Assembly: GCA_013416395.1 (NCBI GenBank)
Contig: JACCEP010000001.1
Span: forward strand, 682,001-746,000
Reading direction: 5' to 3'
Source of the DNA: Alcaligenaceae bacterium
Lineage (GTDB): Bacteria; Pseudomonadota; Gammaproteobacteria; Burkholderiales; Burkholderiaceae_B
Length of the DNA: 64,000 nt
A program made the translations under genes and the position numbers. Positions 36,993 through 46,051 of this stretch are shown here, one piece after another. The notes beneath the pieces were generated by a model, which saw nothing but the letters and a program-made list of their open reading frames with translations, was not told the origin of the DNA and searched no databases. Position 1 is the first letter of the stretch; every line of letters begins with the position of its first letter.

Positions 36993-37295
36993 GTGCCTAT
37001 TTATGCTTATCGATGCAGCACCTGTGGCCATGCCCAGGATGTTTTGCAAAAACTATCTGATCCCATACTTACAGACTGCCCTGAGTGCGGCAAGGCAACC
37101 TACGTAAAGCAGGTTACCGCCGCAGGCTTTCAGCTGAAAGGCACGGGTTGGTATGTTACTGATTTTCGCAATAACGGTTCATCTCCCAACCCGGCCCCGT
37201 CGTCGGGCGAAGGCGGTGGCCAGGCGGCCGTCGCGCCTGCAGCTGCTTCCACGCCTGCTCCTGCGCCAACACCTGCTCCCAAGTCATCGACCTGA
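36993..37295 (+). CDS. FmdB-family zinc-ribbon protein
   Basis: Small regulatory-type protein of 100 residues starting at GTG. The zinc ribbon is formed by C8-x2-C11 and C29-x2-C32 in MPIYAYRCSTCGH and DCPECGKA, followed by the usual GFQLKGTGWYVTDF. The C-terminal third is Pro/Ala low complexity. The biochemical role of this family is not settled. It precedes aspS, a common neighbour in betaproteobacteria. Confidence 0.88.
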   Translation: MPIYAYRCSTCGHAQDVLQKLSDPILTDCPECGKATYVKQVTAAGFQLKGTGWYVTDFRNNGSSPNPAPSSGEGGGQAAVAPAAASTPAPAPTPAPKSST

Positions 37296-37387
37296 CGGCT
37301 GCTGCGCGGGGCGGCGTGCTCAAACAATGAAGTCGTGCCCGGGGGGGTGTGCCGTAAAACCTGGCATGCCCTGTTCCGGTAACCAGA

Positions 37388-37411
37388 AAGCGGGCTTTCA
37401 ATGGCCCGCTT
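37388..37411 (+). terminator. Stem-loop between fmdB-like gene and aspS
   Basis: AAGCGGGC (37388-37395) pairs with GCCCGCTT (37404-37411) around TTTCAATG, followed by CGGTTTCAA. It lies 40 bp before the aspS start, so it either ends the upstream transcript or sits in the aspS leader. Confidence 0.45.
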
Positions 37412-37451
37412 CGGTTTCAACCCAAGATATTTATATACGGAGTAATCCTTG

Positions 37452-39242
37452 ATGCGTACCTGCTATACCGGCGAGGTCAACACTCACTATCTCGACCAGA
37501 CAGTCACCCTGTTTGGCTGGGTTCATCGTCGCCGTGACCACGGCGGGGTCATTTTTATTGATTTGCGTGATCGTGCAGGTCTGGCCCAGATTGTCGTAGA
37601 CCCGGATAACGAGTTGGCGTTTGCCACTGCCGAAAGCATACGCAATGAATTCTGCGTGCGTATTACAGGCCTGGTGCGCATGCGCCCCGAGGGTACCCGT
37701 AATACTGACCTGGCTTCGGGCGAAATCGAAATCTTGTGTCGCGAAATCGAGGTGCTTAACCCGTCTGTTACGCCGCCGTTCCAGCTTGATGACGACAATT
37801 TGTCCGAAACAACACGGCTGACGCACCGCGTGCTTGATTTGCGCCGCCCGCAAATGCAGAACAATCTTATGCTGCGCTACCGTGTCACCATGGAAGTGCG
37901 CAAATACCTTGATGCGCTGGGCTTTGTCGATATTGAAACCCCCATGCTTACCAAGAGTACGCCTGAGGGTGCACGTGATTACCTGGTGCCTTCGCGGGTA
38001 AATGCCGGCGAGTTTTACGCATTGCCGCAGTCGCCGCAGCTCTTTAAACAGATGCTTATGGTGGCTGGCTTTGACCGCTATTATCAGATTACCAAGTGTT
38101 TTCGTGATGAAGACTTGCGTGCTGACCGCCAGCCAGAGTTTACGCAGATAGACTGTGAAACTTCTTTCCTCGACGAAGTGCAGATTCGTGAAATCTTCGA
38201 GGGCATGATCCGTCAGGTGTTTGTTGCCGTGCAAAAGGCCGAGCTGCCGGCGCAGTTTCCCACCATGACCTGGGAAGAAGCCATGCGCCGTTTTGGGTCT
38301 GATAAGCCCGATTTGCGTGTCAAGCTCGAGTTTGTTGACGTGGCCGACCTCATGCGTGAAGTCGATTTTAAAGTGTTCTCGACACCGGCCAATGACCCAG
38401 GCAGTCGCGTGGTGGCCTTGCGTGTGCCTAGCGGTGCCACCATGCCCCGCAGCGAAATTGATGCTTATACCAAGTTCGTGGGTATTTATGGTGCTAAAGG
38501 GCTGGCCTATATTAAGGTCAACGATGCGGCCGCTATACCCGAAGGCTTGCAGTCACCCATCGTCAAAAACATAAATGTCGACGCTCTGCGCCAGCTGATT
38601 GAGCGTACCGGGGCACAAAGCGGCGATTTGATCTTTTTTGGCGCTGACAGAACCAAAGTCGTCAATGACGCTATTGGCGCGCTGCGGGTCAAGATCGGCC
38701 ACAGCGAATTCGGTCGCGAGCATGGTTTGTTCGAGGCAGGCTGGAAGCCCCTCTGGGTCGTTGACTTTCCCATGTTCGAGTACGACGAGCAAGAAGGTCG
38801 GTATTTTGCCGCCCACCATCCGTTTACCAGCCCGAAAGATGGTCATGAAGACTTTCTCACCACTGACCCAGGCCGTGCCATTGCCAAAGCCTACGACATG
38901 GTGCTCAATGGTTGGGAGCTAGGCGGCGGGTCGGTGCGTATTCACCGCGCCGACGTGCAAAGCAAGGTTTTCAGGGCGCTCAATATTGATGACGAAGAGG
39001 CCAGCGAAAAATTTGGCTTCCTGCTTGATGCGCTGCAGTATGGCGCGCCACCGCATGGTGGTGTGGCGTTTGGCCTTGACCGTTTGGTTACGATGATGGC
39101 TGGGGCAGACTCCATCCGTGACGTTATTGCTTTTCCAAAAACGCAGCGCGCACAGTGTCTGCTGACGCATGCGCCTTCAGTCGTCGACGAAAAGCAGTTG
39201 AAGGAACTTCATATCCGTCTGCGCGCCGTTGATGTAAAGTAA
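37452..39242 (+). CDS. aspS: Aspartyl-tRNA synthetase
   Basis: Class IIb synthetase of 596 residues that charges tRNA-Asp. It has an N-terminal OB-fold anticodon-binding domain ([23 protein letters not shown]), class II motif 1 region, motif 2 [18 protein letters not shown], a bacterial-type GAD insertion (about 290-420), and motif 3 [14 protein letters not shown] upstream supports the ATG at 37452; a TTG one codon earlier is in frame. Whether it is discriminating or also charges tRNA-Asn cannot be judged without gatCAB elsewhere in the genome. Confidence 0.97.
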   Translation: MRTCYTGEVNTHYLDQTVTLFGWVHRRRDHGGVIFIDLRDRAGLAQIVVDPDNELAFATAESIRNEFCVRITGLVRMRPEGTRNTDLASGEIEILCREIEVLNPSVTPPFQLDDDNLSETTRLTHRVLDLRRPQMQNNLMLRYRVTMEVRKYLDALGFVDIETPMLTKSTPEGARDYLVPSRVNAGEFYALPQSPQLFKQMLMVAGFDRYYQITKCFRDEDLRADRQPEFTQIDCETSFLDEVQIREIFEGMIRQVFVAVQKAELPAQFPTMTWEEAMRRFGSDKPDLRVKLEFVDVADLMREVDFKVFSTPANDPGSRVVALRVPSGATMPRSEIDAYTKFVGIYGAKGLAYIKVNDAAAIPEGLQSPIVKNINVDALRQLIERTGAQSGDLIFFGADRTKVVNDAIGALRVKIGHSEFGREHGLFEAGWKPLWVVDFPMFEYDEQEGRYFAAHHPFTSPKDGHEDFLTTDPGRAIAKAYDMVLNGWELGGGSVRIHRADVQSKVFRALNIDDEEASEKFGFLLDALQYGAPPHGGVAFGLDRLVTMMAGADSIRDVIAFPKTQRAQCLLTHAPSVVDEKQLKELHIRLRAVDVK

Positions 39243-39264
39243 AGGGGTTATAGGGAGGACGTGC

Positions 39265-40119
39265 GTGTCCGTCATTAGGGTCGTAAGCTACAACATTCAC
39301 AAAGGGCGCTCAGCCACGGGTGCCCGCGAGTCGTTGTCAGACTTGCGCCTGGGGCTGTACGGCCTGCACCCTGACCTGCTGTTTCTGCAAGAAGTTCAGG
39401 GCCGCAATGAGCAGCGCATCAGCCTGAATGCCCAGCATGAATCGCTGGGCGCGGCCCTCAGCATGAATGCGGCGTATGGCTGTAATGCCATACGCGCGCA
39501 GACTGATCACGGCAATGCATTGCTGTCACGTTTCCCTATTGTTCATCACGAAAACCAGGATATCTCAGACCATCGTATGGAACAGCGTGGTCTGTTACAT
39601 GCACAAGTTGATATCGACGACGTGCCGGTTCACTGTCTGGTCGTGCACTTGGGCTTGTTCGCAAAGGGGCGTTCACGTCAGGTGGCAGCACTGGTTGAGC
39701 GTATTAAGCGCCTGGTTCCAGAAGGCGAACCCATGCTGATCGCGGGTGATTTCAACGACTGGAATAACCGCTTGGCACCGTTGTTTGTAAAACAACTGGG
39801 TCTGTACGAAGTATTTTCGTTTGCCCCTCATTCGGACACTGGTCCGAAACTTTTACGAAACTCAATGCAGCGGCTGCGCAGCGGGCTGCTGGTACCCACT
39901 CAAAAACCGTTGGTGCAAAACGTGCATGAGTTGGGTATGCATGGTGGGGCGCGGCTGGCACCGCCACCGCGTACGTTTCCAGCCGCGTTTCCCTGGCTGC
40001 GGCTTGACCGCATTTATCAGCGTGGGTTCGCCGTGCGCAAGGCGCGGGTGCTTCAGGGCCTGCCATGGCGACAGATATCTGATCATGCGCCGCTGTACGC
40101 CGAGCTTGAACTTCCCTGA
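39265..40119 (+). CDS. Endonuclease/exonuclease/phosphatase-fold protein (YbhP-like)
   Basis: EEP-superfamily metal-dependent hydrolase of 284 residues. Motifs SYNIHKGRS, LLFLQEVQG (metal Glu), HLGLFAKGRSRQ, AGDFNDW and the closing SDHAPLYAEL contain the expected catalytic Asp, Asn and His. The GTG start has GGGAGGA upstream. In E. coli the related ybhP neighbours clsB (ybhO); here clsB is two genes downstream, so a role with phospholipid enzymes is plausible. Confidence 0.85.
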   Translation: MSVIRVVSYNIHKGRSATGARESLSDLRLGLYGLHPDLLFLQEVQGRNEQRISLNAQHESLGAALSMNAAYGCNAIRAQTDHGNALLSRFPIVHHENQDISDHRMEQRGLLHAQVDIDDVPVHCLVVHLGLFAKGRSRQVAALVERIKRLVPEGEPMLIAGDFNDWNNRLAPLFVKQLGLYEVFSFAPHSDTGPKLLRNSMQRLRSGLLVPTQKPLVQNVHELGMHGGARLAPPPRTFPAAFPWLRLDRIYQRGFAVRKARVLQGLPWRQISDHAPLYAELELP

Positions 40120-40343
40120 TGTCGCAGCGGCATTTGCTGGGCTGATACGTTTTTCTTGATATTGCACATAGCGCCTGTTGGCCTGTGCTGTTTGCTGACC
40201 GCGCACGGTTGACACGCGTCCGTTGATTGGCTGGTAGTATATTTGCACAAATGTACCTCTGCGCGAGCGCCTTTGGCGGTCGTGGGGCCGGGCTGCCCTG
40301 TCAACGTAGTCTGGCGTATACAACATATGTGGAGACGGCCTGT

Positions 40344-41207
40344 ATGGATCCCAACGACAACCCCATGGGGTATGCGTCCGACGAGCTTGACCGACAATAC
40401 AATGCGCGGGCTTCTGTGCCTGATTGTCTGCCTTACCTGAAAGAATATGCCGACTACAGCGCGCAGGCACGTCGCAAGATAGCCGGCGAGCTGGCGGTGC
40501 CGTATGGGCCGCACCCTGATGAAACAATCGATATTTTTCCGGCTGCCGGTTTGGCACCGGTGTACCTGTTTATTCATGGTGGGTATTGGCGCGCATTGTC
40601 CAGGGATGACAGCAGCTTTATGGCCCCGGCTTTTGTCGGGCGCGGTGCCACGGTGGTGGCCGTAAATTATTCGCTTGCACCGGGTGTTTCTTTGTCTGTC
40701 ATTGTGGATCAGTGCAGAAGGGCGCTGGCGTGGGTGTATAAGAATATTGAGCGATATGGCGGTGACCCCTCGCGTATTCATATCAGTGGCAGTTCGGCGG
40801 GTGGGCATCTGGTGGGCATGCTGCTGGCGCCAGGCTGGAAAGAACAGCTTGATGTGCCTGAGCATGTCATACAAAGTGCCAGCCCCGTCAGCGGTTTGTT
40901 TGACCTGCGCCCGCTGGTGCGCACACATATCAACGCATGGGCACACTTGAATGAGCAGTCATCTCGATCACTAAGCCCTGTGTTTCACTTGCCTTCGGCA
41001 GGTTGCCCCATGCTGCTTGCCTGGGGTGAGCATGAAACAGACGAGTTCAAGCGTCAGAGCGCCATGTATGCACAAGCGTGGGCGGAGCGCGGGTACCCGG
41101 TACGCTGTCTTGAAGTGGCCGACACCAACCATTTCAACATTCTTATGCAGTTGCGCGATGCAGAGTCGACGCTGAGCCGTTCGATTTTCGAATTAATGGG
41201 GCTGTAA
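40344..41207 (+). CDS. Alpha/beta hydrolase (kynurenine formamidase-like esterase)
   Basis: Serine hydrolase of 287 residues. The oxyanion-hole motif HGGYWRALS and nucleophile elbow ISGSSAGGHL are those of hormone-sensitive-lipase/arylformamidase types; the catalytic Asp/Glu and the His in ADTNHFNIL follow near the C terminus. DRQYNARASVPD at the start resembles bacterial formamidase-like proteins. The ATG at 40344 with GGAGA upstream is preferred. No other tryptophan-catabolic gene is nearby, so the formamidase activity is uncertain. Confidence 0.8.
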   Translation: MDPNDNPMGYASDELDRQYNARASVPDCLPYLKEYADYSAQARRKIAGELAVPYGPHPDETIDIFPAAGLAPVYLFIHGGYWRALSRDDSSFMAPAFVGRGATVVAVNYSLAPGVSLSVIVDQCRRALAWVYKNIERYGGDPSRIHISGSSAGGHLVGMLLAPGWKEQLDVPEHVIQSASPVSGLFDLRPLVRTHINAWAHLNEQSSRSLSPVFHLPSAGCPMLLAWGEHETDEFKRQSAMYAQAWAERGYPVRCLEVADTNHFNILMQLRDAESTLSRSIFELMGL

Positions 41208-41267
41208 TGCTTATGTTTGAATCAATGATCTTGGTCAACGCGTTGATATCCAGACAGTCGGGACGCC

Positions 41268-42497
41268 ATGCCAGGTAGCCGCGTGCGCCTGAACTGGACT
41301 GAGGGCAACCAGATCACACTATTGCACAATGGGGCTGAATTCTTCGATGCGCTGTGCGAGGCGATTGATGCGGCCAAGGTGACCGTGCATCTTGAGACCT
41401 ATATTTTCAGCATGGATGATACTGCCCGACGTGTGCTGCAGCATCTGCGCAATGCATGCAAGCGCGGCATTAAGGTGCGGGTTGTTATTGACGGGTTTGG
41501 CAGCGCCGAAACCGCTCAGGAAGTGGTGCGCCATCTGGCTGGCATGAGGGCGCAGTATCGGGTGTACAGGCCAGAGCCGGTGGGCGTGAGCTCGGTGCGT
41601 TTCAATTTGCGGCGCCTGCGACGCCTGCATCGAAAGACTGCGGTGATTGATGAAGCGCTTGCCTTTGTGGGCGGCATCAATATTCTTGATGATTTTGTAG
41701 ATATCCCAGACAACGGCAAAGAGCCTGCGCCGCGATTTGATTTTGCAATAGGCCTGCGTGGGCCAATTGTGGACGATGTGGCCCGCGCTCAACGCGCGTT
41801 GTGGCTGCGCATGGCGTGGCGGCGTCGCGATAATTGGTCGCTGTTTTACCAGCGGCTGAAACAGTGGGGTAAATGGCGTCAGGCGCGGCGCAAGTACAGC
41901 CAGCCTCACCATGAAGCAGGGGTTCGCGCAGCCTTGTTGCAGCGTGACAATGTTCGCAACCGGCAGACCATTGAAAACGTTTACCTGGAAACCATGGCTG
42001 GCACCACGTCGGATATGTTGATTGCCAATGCCTATTTTCTTCCAGGCAGGCGATTGCGCAAGGCATTGCGGGAGGCGGCCAGGCGCGGCGTGCGGGTGCG
42101 CTTGCTGCTCCAGGGGCATGCCGAATACGCCATGCAGTATCGGGCCTGTCGCTACATGTATTGTGAGCTGCTGGATGACGGTGTGGAGATTTACGAGTAC
42201 ATGGCCAGTTATCTGCATGCCAAGGTGGCAGTCATGGATAGTTGTTCCATGGTGGGGTCATCTAATCTGGACCCATTCAGTTTGTTGCTGGCGCGCGAGG
42301 CCAATGTGTATATCCAGGATTCGGGTTTTGCAGACCAGCTCAGGGCAGTGCTTGAACAGGAAATTCGCGATCACTCTGCACGTGTTACGTCAGAGACGCT
42401 TTTGCGTCGCAGCTTTCTGGGGCGCTGGGTAGATGCGCTGGCGTACTTTATGTTGCGCATGGGTGTGGCCATAACCGGGCAGTCGAAGGAGTACTGA
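41268..42497 (+). CDS. clsB: Cardiolipin synthase B-type phospholipase D protein
   Basis: Two-HKD-motif enzyme of 409 residues, probably at the inner membrane, transferring phosphatidyl groups to make cardiolipin. First motif: H121, K123, D128 in LHRKTAVIDEAL followed by FVGGIN. Second motif: LHAKVAVMD followed by VGSSNLDPFS near residue 320. There is no N-terminal membrane pair, as in ClsB. The nearby YbhP-like gene supports the assignment. Confidence 0.88.
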   Translation: MPGSRVRLNWTEGNQITLLHNGAEFFDALCEAIDAAKVTVHLETYIFSMDDTARRVLQHLRNACKRGIKVRVVIDGFGSAETAQEVVRHLAGMRAQYRVYRPEPVGVSSVRFNLRRLRRLHRKTAVIDEALAFVGGINILDDFVDIPDNGKEPAPRFDFAIGLRGPIVDDVARAQRALWLRMAWRRRDNWSLFYQRLKQWGKWRQARRKYSQPHHEAGVRAALLQRDNVRNRQTIENVYLETMAGTTSDMLIANAYFLPGRRLRKALREAARRGVRVRLLLQGHAEYAMQYRACRYMYCELLDDGVEIYEYMASYLHAKVAVMDSCSMVGSSNLDPFSLLLAREANVYIQDSGFADQLRAVLEQEIRDHSARVTSETLLRRSFLGRWVDALAYFMLRMGVAITGQSKEY

Positions 42498-42520
42498 ATA
42501 TTCGTTACACTCGACAGAGT

Positions 42521-42542
42521 CCGGCGTGCCCGGATTTTATTC
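42521..42542 (+). terminator. Weak rho-independent terminator after clsB
   Basis: TCCGG and CCGGA pair around CGTGC and are followed by TTTTATT, 24 bases after the clsB stop. The stem is only five base pairs. Confidence 0.38.
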
Positions 42543-42571
42543 GGGTTGCCCTAATACTCACGGAGAAGTAA

Positions 42572-43678
42572 ATGAAAACTAAAGCCGCCGTCGCCTGGCA
42601 GGCTGGCCAGCCACTGACCATCGAAGATGTTGAGCTCGCAGGCCCCCGTGCTGGCGAGGTGCTGGTTGAGATCAAGGCAACCGGCATTTGCCATACTGAT
42701 TACTACACCCTGTCAGGTGCTGACCCCGAAGGCATTTTTCCGGCTATTTTGGGGCATGAGGGCGCCGGTGTGGTGCTTGAAACGGGCAGTGGCGTCACCT
42801 CGCTTAAAGCTGGCGACCACGTCATCCCACTATATACGCCAGAGTGTCGCCAGTGTAAGTCATGTCTTTCGCGCAAAACCAATCTTTGCACCGCCATACG
42901 CGCAACGCAAGGCAAGGGTGTAATGCCAGACGGCACGTCACGATTTACCGTGGGCGGCAAGCCTGTGCACCATTACATGGGCACGTCGACGTTTTCCAAC
43001 CATATTGTCGTCCCCGAAATCGCCCTTGCAAAAATCCGCAATGACGCCCCTTTTGACAAGGTCTGTTATATCGGCTGCGGCGTCACTACCGGCCTGGGAG
43101 CAGTGCTGTTTACCGCCAAGGTTGAGGCGGGTGCCAATGTGGTGGTTTTTGGGCTGGGCGGCATTGGCCTGAATGTCATCCAGGGTGCACGCATGGTGGG
43201 TGCTGACAAAATCATCGGCGTCGACATTAACCCTGAGCGTCAGGCCATGGCACGTAAGTTTGGCATGACCCATTTCGTCAACCCCAATGAGGTTGAAAAT
43301 GTGGTTGATCATATTATTCAGCTCACTGACGGCGGTGCTGATTATTCTTTCGAATGCATAGGTAACACCCAAGTTATGCGTCAGGCGCTCGAGTGCTGTC
43401 ACCGCGGTTGGGGCAAATCTATCGTTATTGGCGTAGCCGAAGCAGGCGCTGAAATTTCTACACGTCCGTTCCAGTTGGTCACCGGCCGCGTCTGGACGGG
43501 TTCGGCCTTTGGCGGTGCGCGTGGCCGTACCGATGTGCCAAAGATTGTTGACTGGTACATGGACGGCAAGATCAACATCGACGACCTGATCACGCACACA
43601 TTGCCGCTCGAGCGTATCAATGAAGGCTTCGACCTCATGAAGAGCGGTGAGTCGATACGTTCGGTTGTTTTGTACTGA
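42572..43678 (+). CDS. frmA: S-(hydroxymethyl)glutathione dehydrogenase (class III ADH)
   Basis: Zinc- and NAD-dependent enzyme of 368 residues that oxidises the glutathione adduct of formaldehyde to S-formylglutathione. Catalytic zinc ligands lie in ATGICHTD and GHEGAG, and the structural zinc cysteines in [32 protein letters not shown] is the NAD fold. It is followed by frmB, giving the two-step glutathione-dependent formaldehyde detoxification pathway. No frmR-type repressor is adjacent. Confidence 0.97.
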   Translation: MKTKAAVAWQAGQPLTIEDVELAGPRAGEVLVEIKATGICHTDYYTLSGADPEGIFPAILGHEGAGVVLETGSGVTSLKAGDHVIPLYTPECRQCKSCLSRKTNLCTAIRATQGKGVMPDGTSRFTVGGKPVHHYMGTSTFSNHIVVPEIALAKIRNDAPFDKVCYIGCGVTTGLGAVLFTAKVEAGANVVVFGLGGIGLNVIQGARMVGADKIIGVDINPERQAMARKFGMTHFVNPNEVENVVDHIIQLTDGGADYSFECIGNTQVMRQALECCHRGWGKSIVIGVAEAGAEISTRPFQLVTGRVWTGSAFGGARGRTDVPKIVDWYMDGKINIDDLITHTLPLERINEGFDLMKSGESIRSVVLY

Positions 43679-43820
43679 CCACGCGGCTGAGCATAGGCCT
43701 TGTCTTTAGGGGCTAGGCCGGGTGTGGCAGTAATTTCTGGAGCCTAAAGGCTCCCCGGGGCGGTGGCGGAGAAACTCCAGCTATCTGGCCGGAATGCATC
43801 ATTACGGAGGACGTATACCA

Positions 43821-44687
43821 ATGACTGACACCAGTCTTGAACTCATTAGCGAACATCGCTGCTTCGATGGCACACAGCGTTTTTATCGCCATCACTCCAG
43901 CACGATAGGGCTGCCTATGGGGTTTTCGGTGTTTCTGCCGCTACAGGCCCAAGAAAACAAGGTGCCTGTGCTGTTTTATTTGGCGGGGCTGACTTGCACT
44001 GAAGAAACCTTCATGATCAAGGCCGGCGCGCAACGGTTTGCTGCTCAGCATGGCATGATGCTCGTCGCTCCTGATACCAGCCCGCGCGGTGCGGGCGTAG
44101 AAGGGGAAGACGAAAACTGGGATCTGGGTACTGGAGCCGGGTTTTACGTGGATGCCACGCAAGAGCCCTGGAGCCGTCATTACCGGATGGAAACCTATAT
44201 TACGTCCGAACTGTATAGCCTGGTGACGGAACAGCTTCCTGGCGATGCGGCGCGTGCCGGCATCTTTGGTCACTCTATGGGAGGCCATGGTGCGCTGGTG
44301 CTTGCACAGCGTCACCGCGAAAAATTCCAGTCGGTGTCAGCGTTTGCACCGATTTCGGCGCCATCGCGTTGCCCTTGGGGTGAAAAGGCGTTTACGGCTT
44401 ATCTGGGTTCAGACCGCCAGGCCTGGGCCAGCCATGACGCCAGCTTGCTCATGGAGCAGTCACAACGCCCGTTTCCGCAAGGCATTCTGATTGACCAGGG
44501 TATGGATGATTCATTTCTGGCCCAGCAGCAGTTACTGCCTGAGGCGTTTGAGGCTGCCTGCGCCCAGGCGCAACAACCTCTGGTTCTGCGCCGCCATGAG
44601 GGCTATGACCACGGCTATTACTTTATTTCGACGTTTATGGAAGACCATATGGCCTTTCATGCCGAGCGCTTGGGCAGCAGTGCCTGA
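43821..44687 (+). CDS. frmB: S-formylglutathione hydrolase
   Basis: Alpha/beta-fold esterase of 288 residues that releases formate and glutathione from S-formylglutathione. The nucleophile elbow is FGHSMGGHGAL; VLFYLAGLTCTEETFMIKAG and APDTSPRGAGVEGEDE are strongly conserved family segments; the catalytic His is in EGYDHGYYFI. GGAGG upstream supports the ATG at 43821. It follows frmA on the same strand, with a small GGAGCC-GGCTCC hairpin (43739-43754) between them. Confidence 0.96.
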   Translation: MTDTSLELISEHRCFDGTQRFYRHHSSTIGLPMGFSVFLPLQAQENKVPVLFYLAGLTCTEETFMIKAGAQRFAAQHGMMLVAPDTSPRGAGVEGEDENWDLGTGAGFYVDATQEPWSRHYRMETYITSELYSLVTEQLPGDAARAGIFGHSMGGHGALVLAQRHREKFQSVSAFAPISAPSRCPWGEKAFTAYLGSDRQAWASHDASLLMEQSQRPFPQGILIDQGMDDSFLAQQQLLPEAFEAACAQAQQPLVLRRHEGYDHGYYFISTFMEDHMAFHAERLGSSA

Positions 44688-44753
44688 AGAGTAAGGGGGG
44701 CCTGTCGCGCCGTGCGGGGCCTAGCCCGGTCCGCACGACGAGGCTGAAGACTG

Positions 44754-44788
44754 AAAGGGCGGGCTCGCTTTACTGCGGCCCGCCCTTT
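44754..44788. terminator. Terminator between frmB and the convergent solute-binding protein gene
   Basis: AAAGGGCGGGC (44754-44764) pairs perfectly with GCCCGCCCTTT (44778-44788) around a 13-nt loop, followed by TTTATCA on the plus strand and by a T-containing run on the minus strand. It can serve both convergent units. Confidence 0.72.
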
Positions 44789-44813
44789 ATCACTGTGGTG
44801 TTGTCGTTTTAGG

Positions 44814-45962
44814 CTACTTAGCCAGACGCCATTGGCCGTCTTTAATGGTGATGAGCTCACGCCCACGCTCATCAAAACCGCTATGGTCTTCAGGTGTCAT
44901 GGTGTACACCCCTTGTGTTGCCACGAGCTCTTTAGTGCTTTCGAGCGCGTCACGCAGGGCTGAACGAAACTCTGGCGTGCCTGGCTTGGCGGTTTTGGCT
45001 GCCTCAGGAATGGCGCGCTCAAGCAGCAACCCGGCATCATACACATTAGCGCCGAAGGTAGCTGGCCGTTCGTTGTAAATGGCCTCATAGCGCTGGATGA
45101 AGTCTTGTGCGATGGCTTTTGATGGGTTGGAATCGGCGATTTCCGGCAGTACAAGCATAAGGCTGGCTGCCAGTATTGTGCCTTCAACGTCTTTGCCGCC
45201 CAGCTTCAGAAAGGCCGGTAGAGCGGCACCGTGTGTTTGGTAAAACGTGCCTTTGTAGCCCTGTTTGACCAGGGTGGCTTGCGGCAGCACTGCGGCAGTG
45301 CCTGTACCAGCAACCAGCACGGCATCTGGGTTGGCTGATTTTATCTTTAGCGCCTGCCCCGTGACCGAGCTGTCAGAACGCTGGTAGCGCTCGGTAGCGA
45401 CGATGTCTATGCCGTTTTCTTTGGCCAGTTTTGACGTCACGTTAAGCCAGTCTTCACCGTAGGCATCGTTAAAGCCAATAAAACCAAGTGTTTTTACATG
45501 ATGCTTCACCATGTGCTCGACCAGAGCCTTGGCGATAATGCCAGTGTTTTGTGTGGTTTTGAACACCCATTTTTTTTGTTCGGTCATGGGCAAAACGACG
45601 TCAGCCGTTCCTACCGGCGCGAGCATGGGTGTGCCCGATTCGGCGACAAATTGCAAAATACCCATGGCGTTGGGTGAGCCCGTCGGCCCGATAAACGCAT
45701 CGATGTGCTGCTCGCTGACCAGTTTTCTAAAGCTGGTCACGGTTTGCGTCGGGTCGCTGCCATCGTCAAGAGAAATGTATTCGACGGTGTAATCGCCGAT
45801 TTTCTTGGGCAACAAGGCAACCGCATTTTTCTGGGGAATGCCCACCATGGCGGTGGGCCCGGTCGCCGACGTAATGACGCCAATCTTGACTTGTGCCTGA
45901 GCGGGCGCAGCGCCCAGCGTCGCAAATAGCACTGTAGCGGCCACAAATGACGTAAATCGCAT
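44814..45962 (-). CDS. ABC transporter substrate-binding protein (LivJ/branched-chain type), orphan
   Basis: Periplasmic solute-binding protein of 382 residues with a clear signal peptide (cleavage near AQAQ, residue 24) and the family 6 ligand-binding fold: VKIGVITSATGPTAMVGIPQ, FIGPTGSPNAM, GFIGFNDAYGEDWL. No permease or ATPase gene is nearby. It follows glcF on the same strand with a hairpin in between, so it could serve uptake of a glycolate-related acid or an amino acid. GAGG upstream supports the start. Confidence 0.87.
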   Translation of the reverse strand: MRFTSFVAATVLFATLGAAPAQAQVKIGVITSATGPTAMVGIPQKNAVALLPKKIGDYTVEYISLDDGSDPTQTVTSFRKLVSEQHIDAFIGPTGSPNAMGILQFVAESGTPMLAPVGTADVVLPMTEQKKWVFKTTQNTGIIAKALVEHMVKHHVKTLGFIGFNDAYGEDWLNVTSKLAKENGIDIVATERYQRSDSSVTGQALKIKSANPDAVLVAGTGTAAVLPQATLVKQGYKGTFYQTHGAALPAFLKLGGKDVEGTILAASLMLVLPEIADSNPSKAIAQDFIQRYEAIYNERPATFGANVYDAGLLLERAIPEAAKTAKPGTPEFRSALRDALESTKELVATQGVYTMTPEDHSGFDERGRELITIKDGQWRLAK

Positions 45963-46001
45963 GGTAAGCCTCGGGAGAAATATTTGGATAGAATCCGTAA
46001 A

Positions 46002-46048
46002 GATAACCTAAGTGAGGCCGAATGCGTAGCCTCACGTCTCAGGTTATC
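46002..46048 (-). terminator. Bipartite stem-loop between glcF and the solute-binding protein gene
   Basis: GATAACCT (46002-46009) pairs with AGGTTATC (46041-46048), and inside it GTGAGGC (46012-46018) pairs with GCCTCAC (46029-46035). Both stems are perfect. No long T-run follows on the minus strand, so it may attenuate or stabilise rather than fully terminate transcription into the downstream gene. Confidence 0.6.
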
Positions 46049-46051
46049 GGC

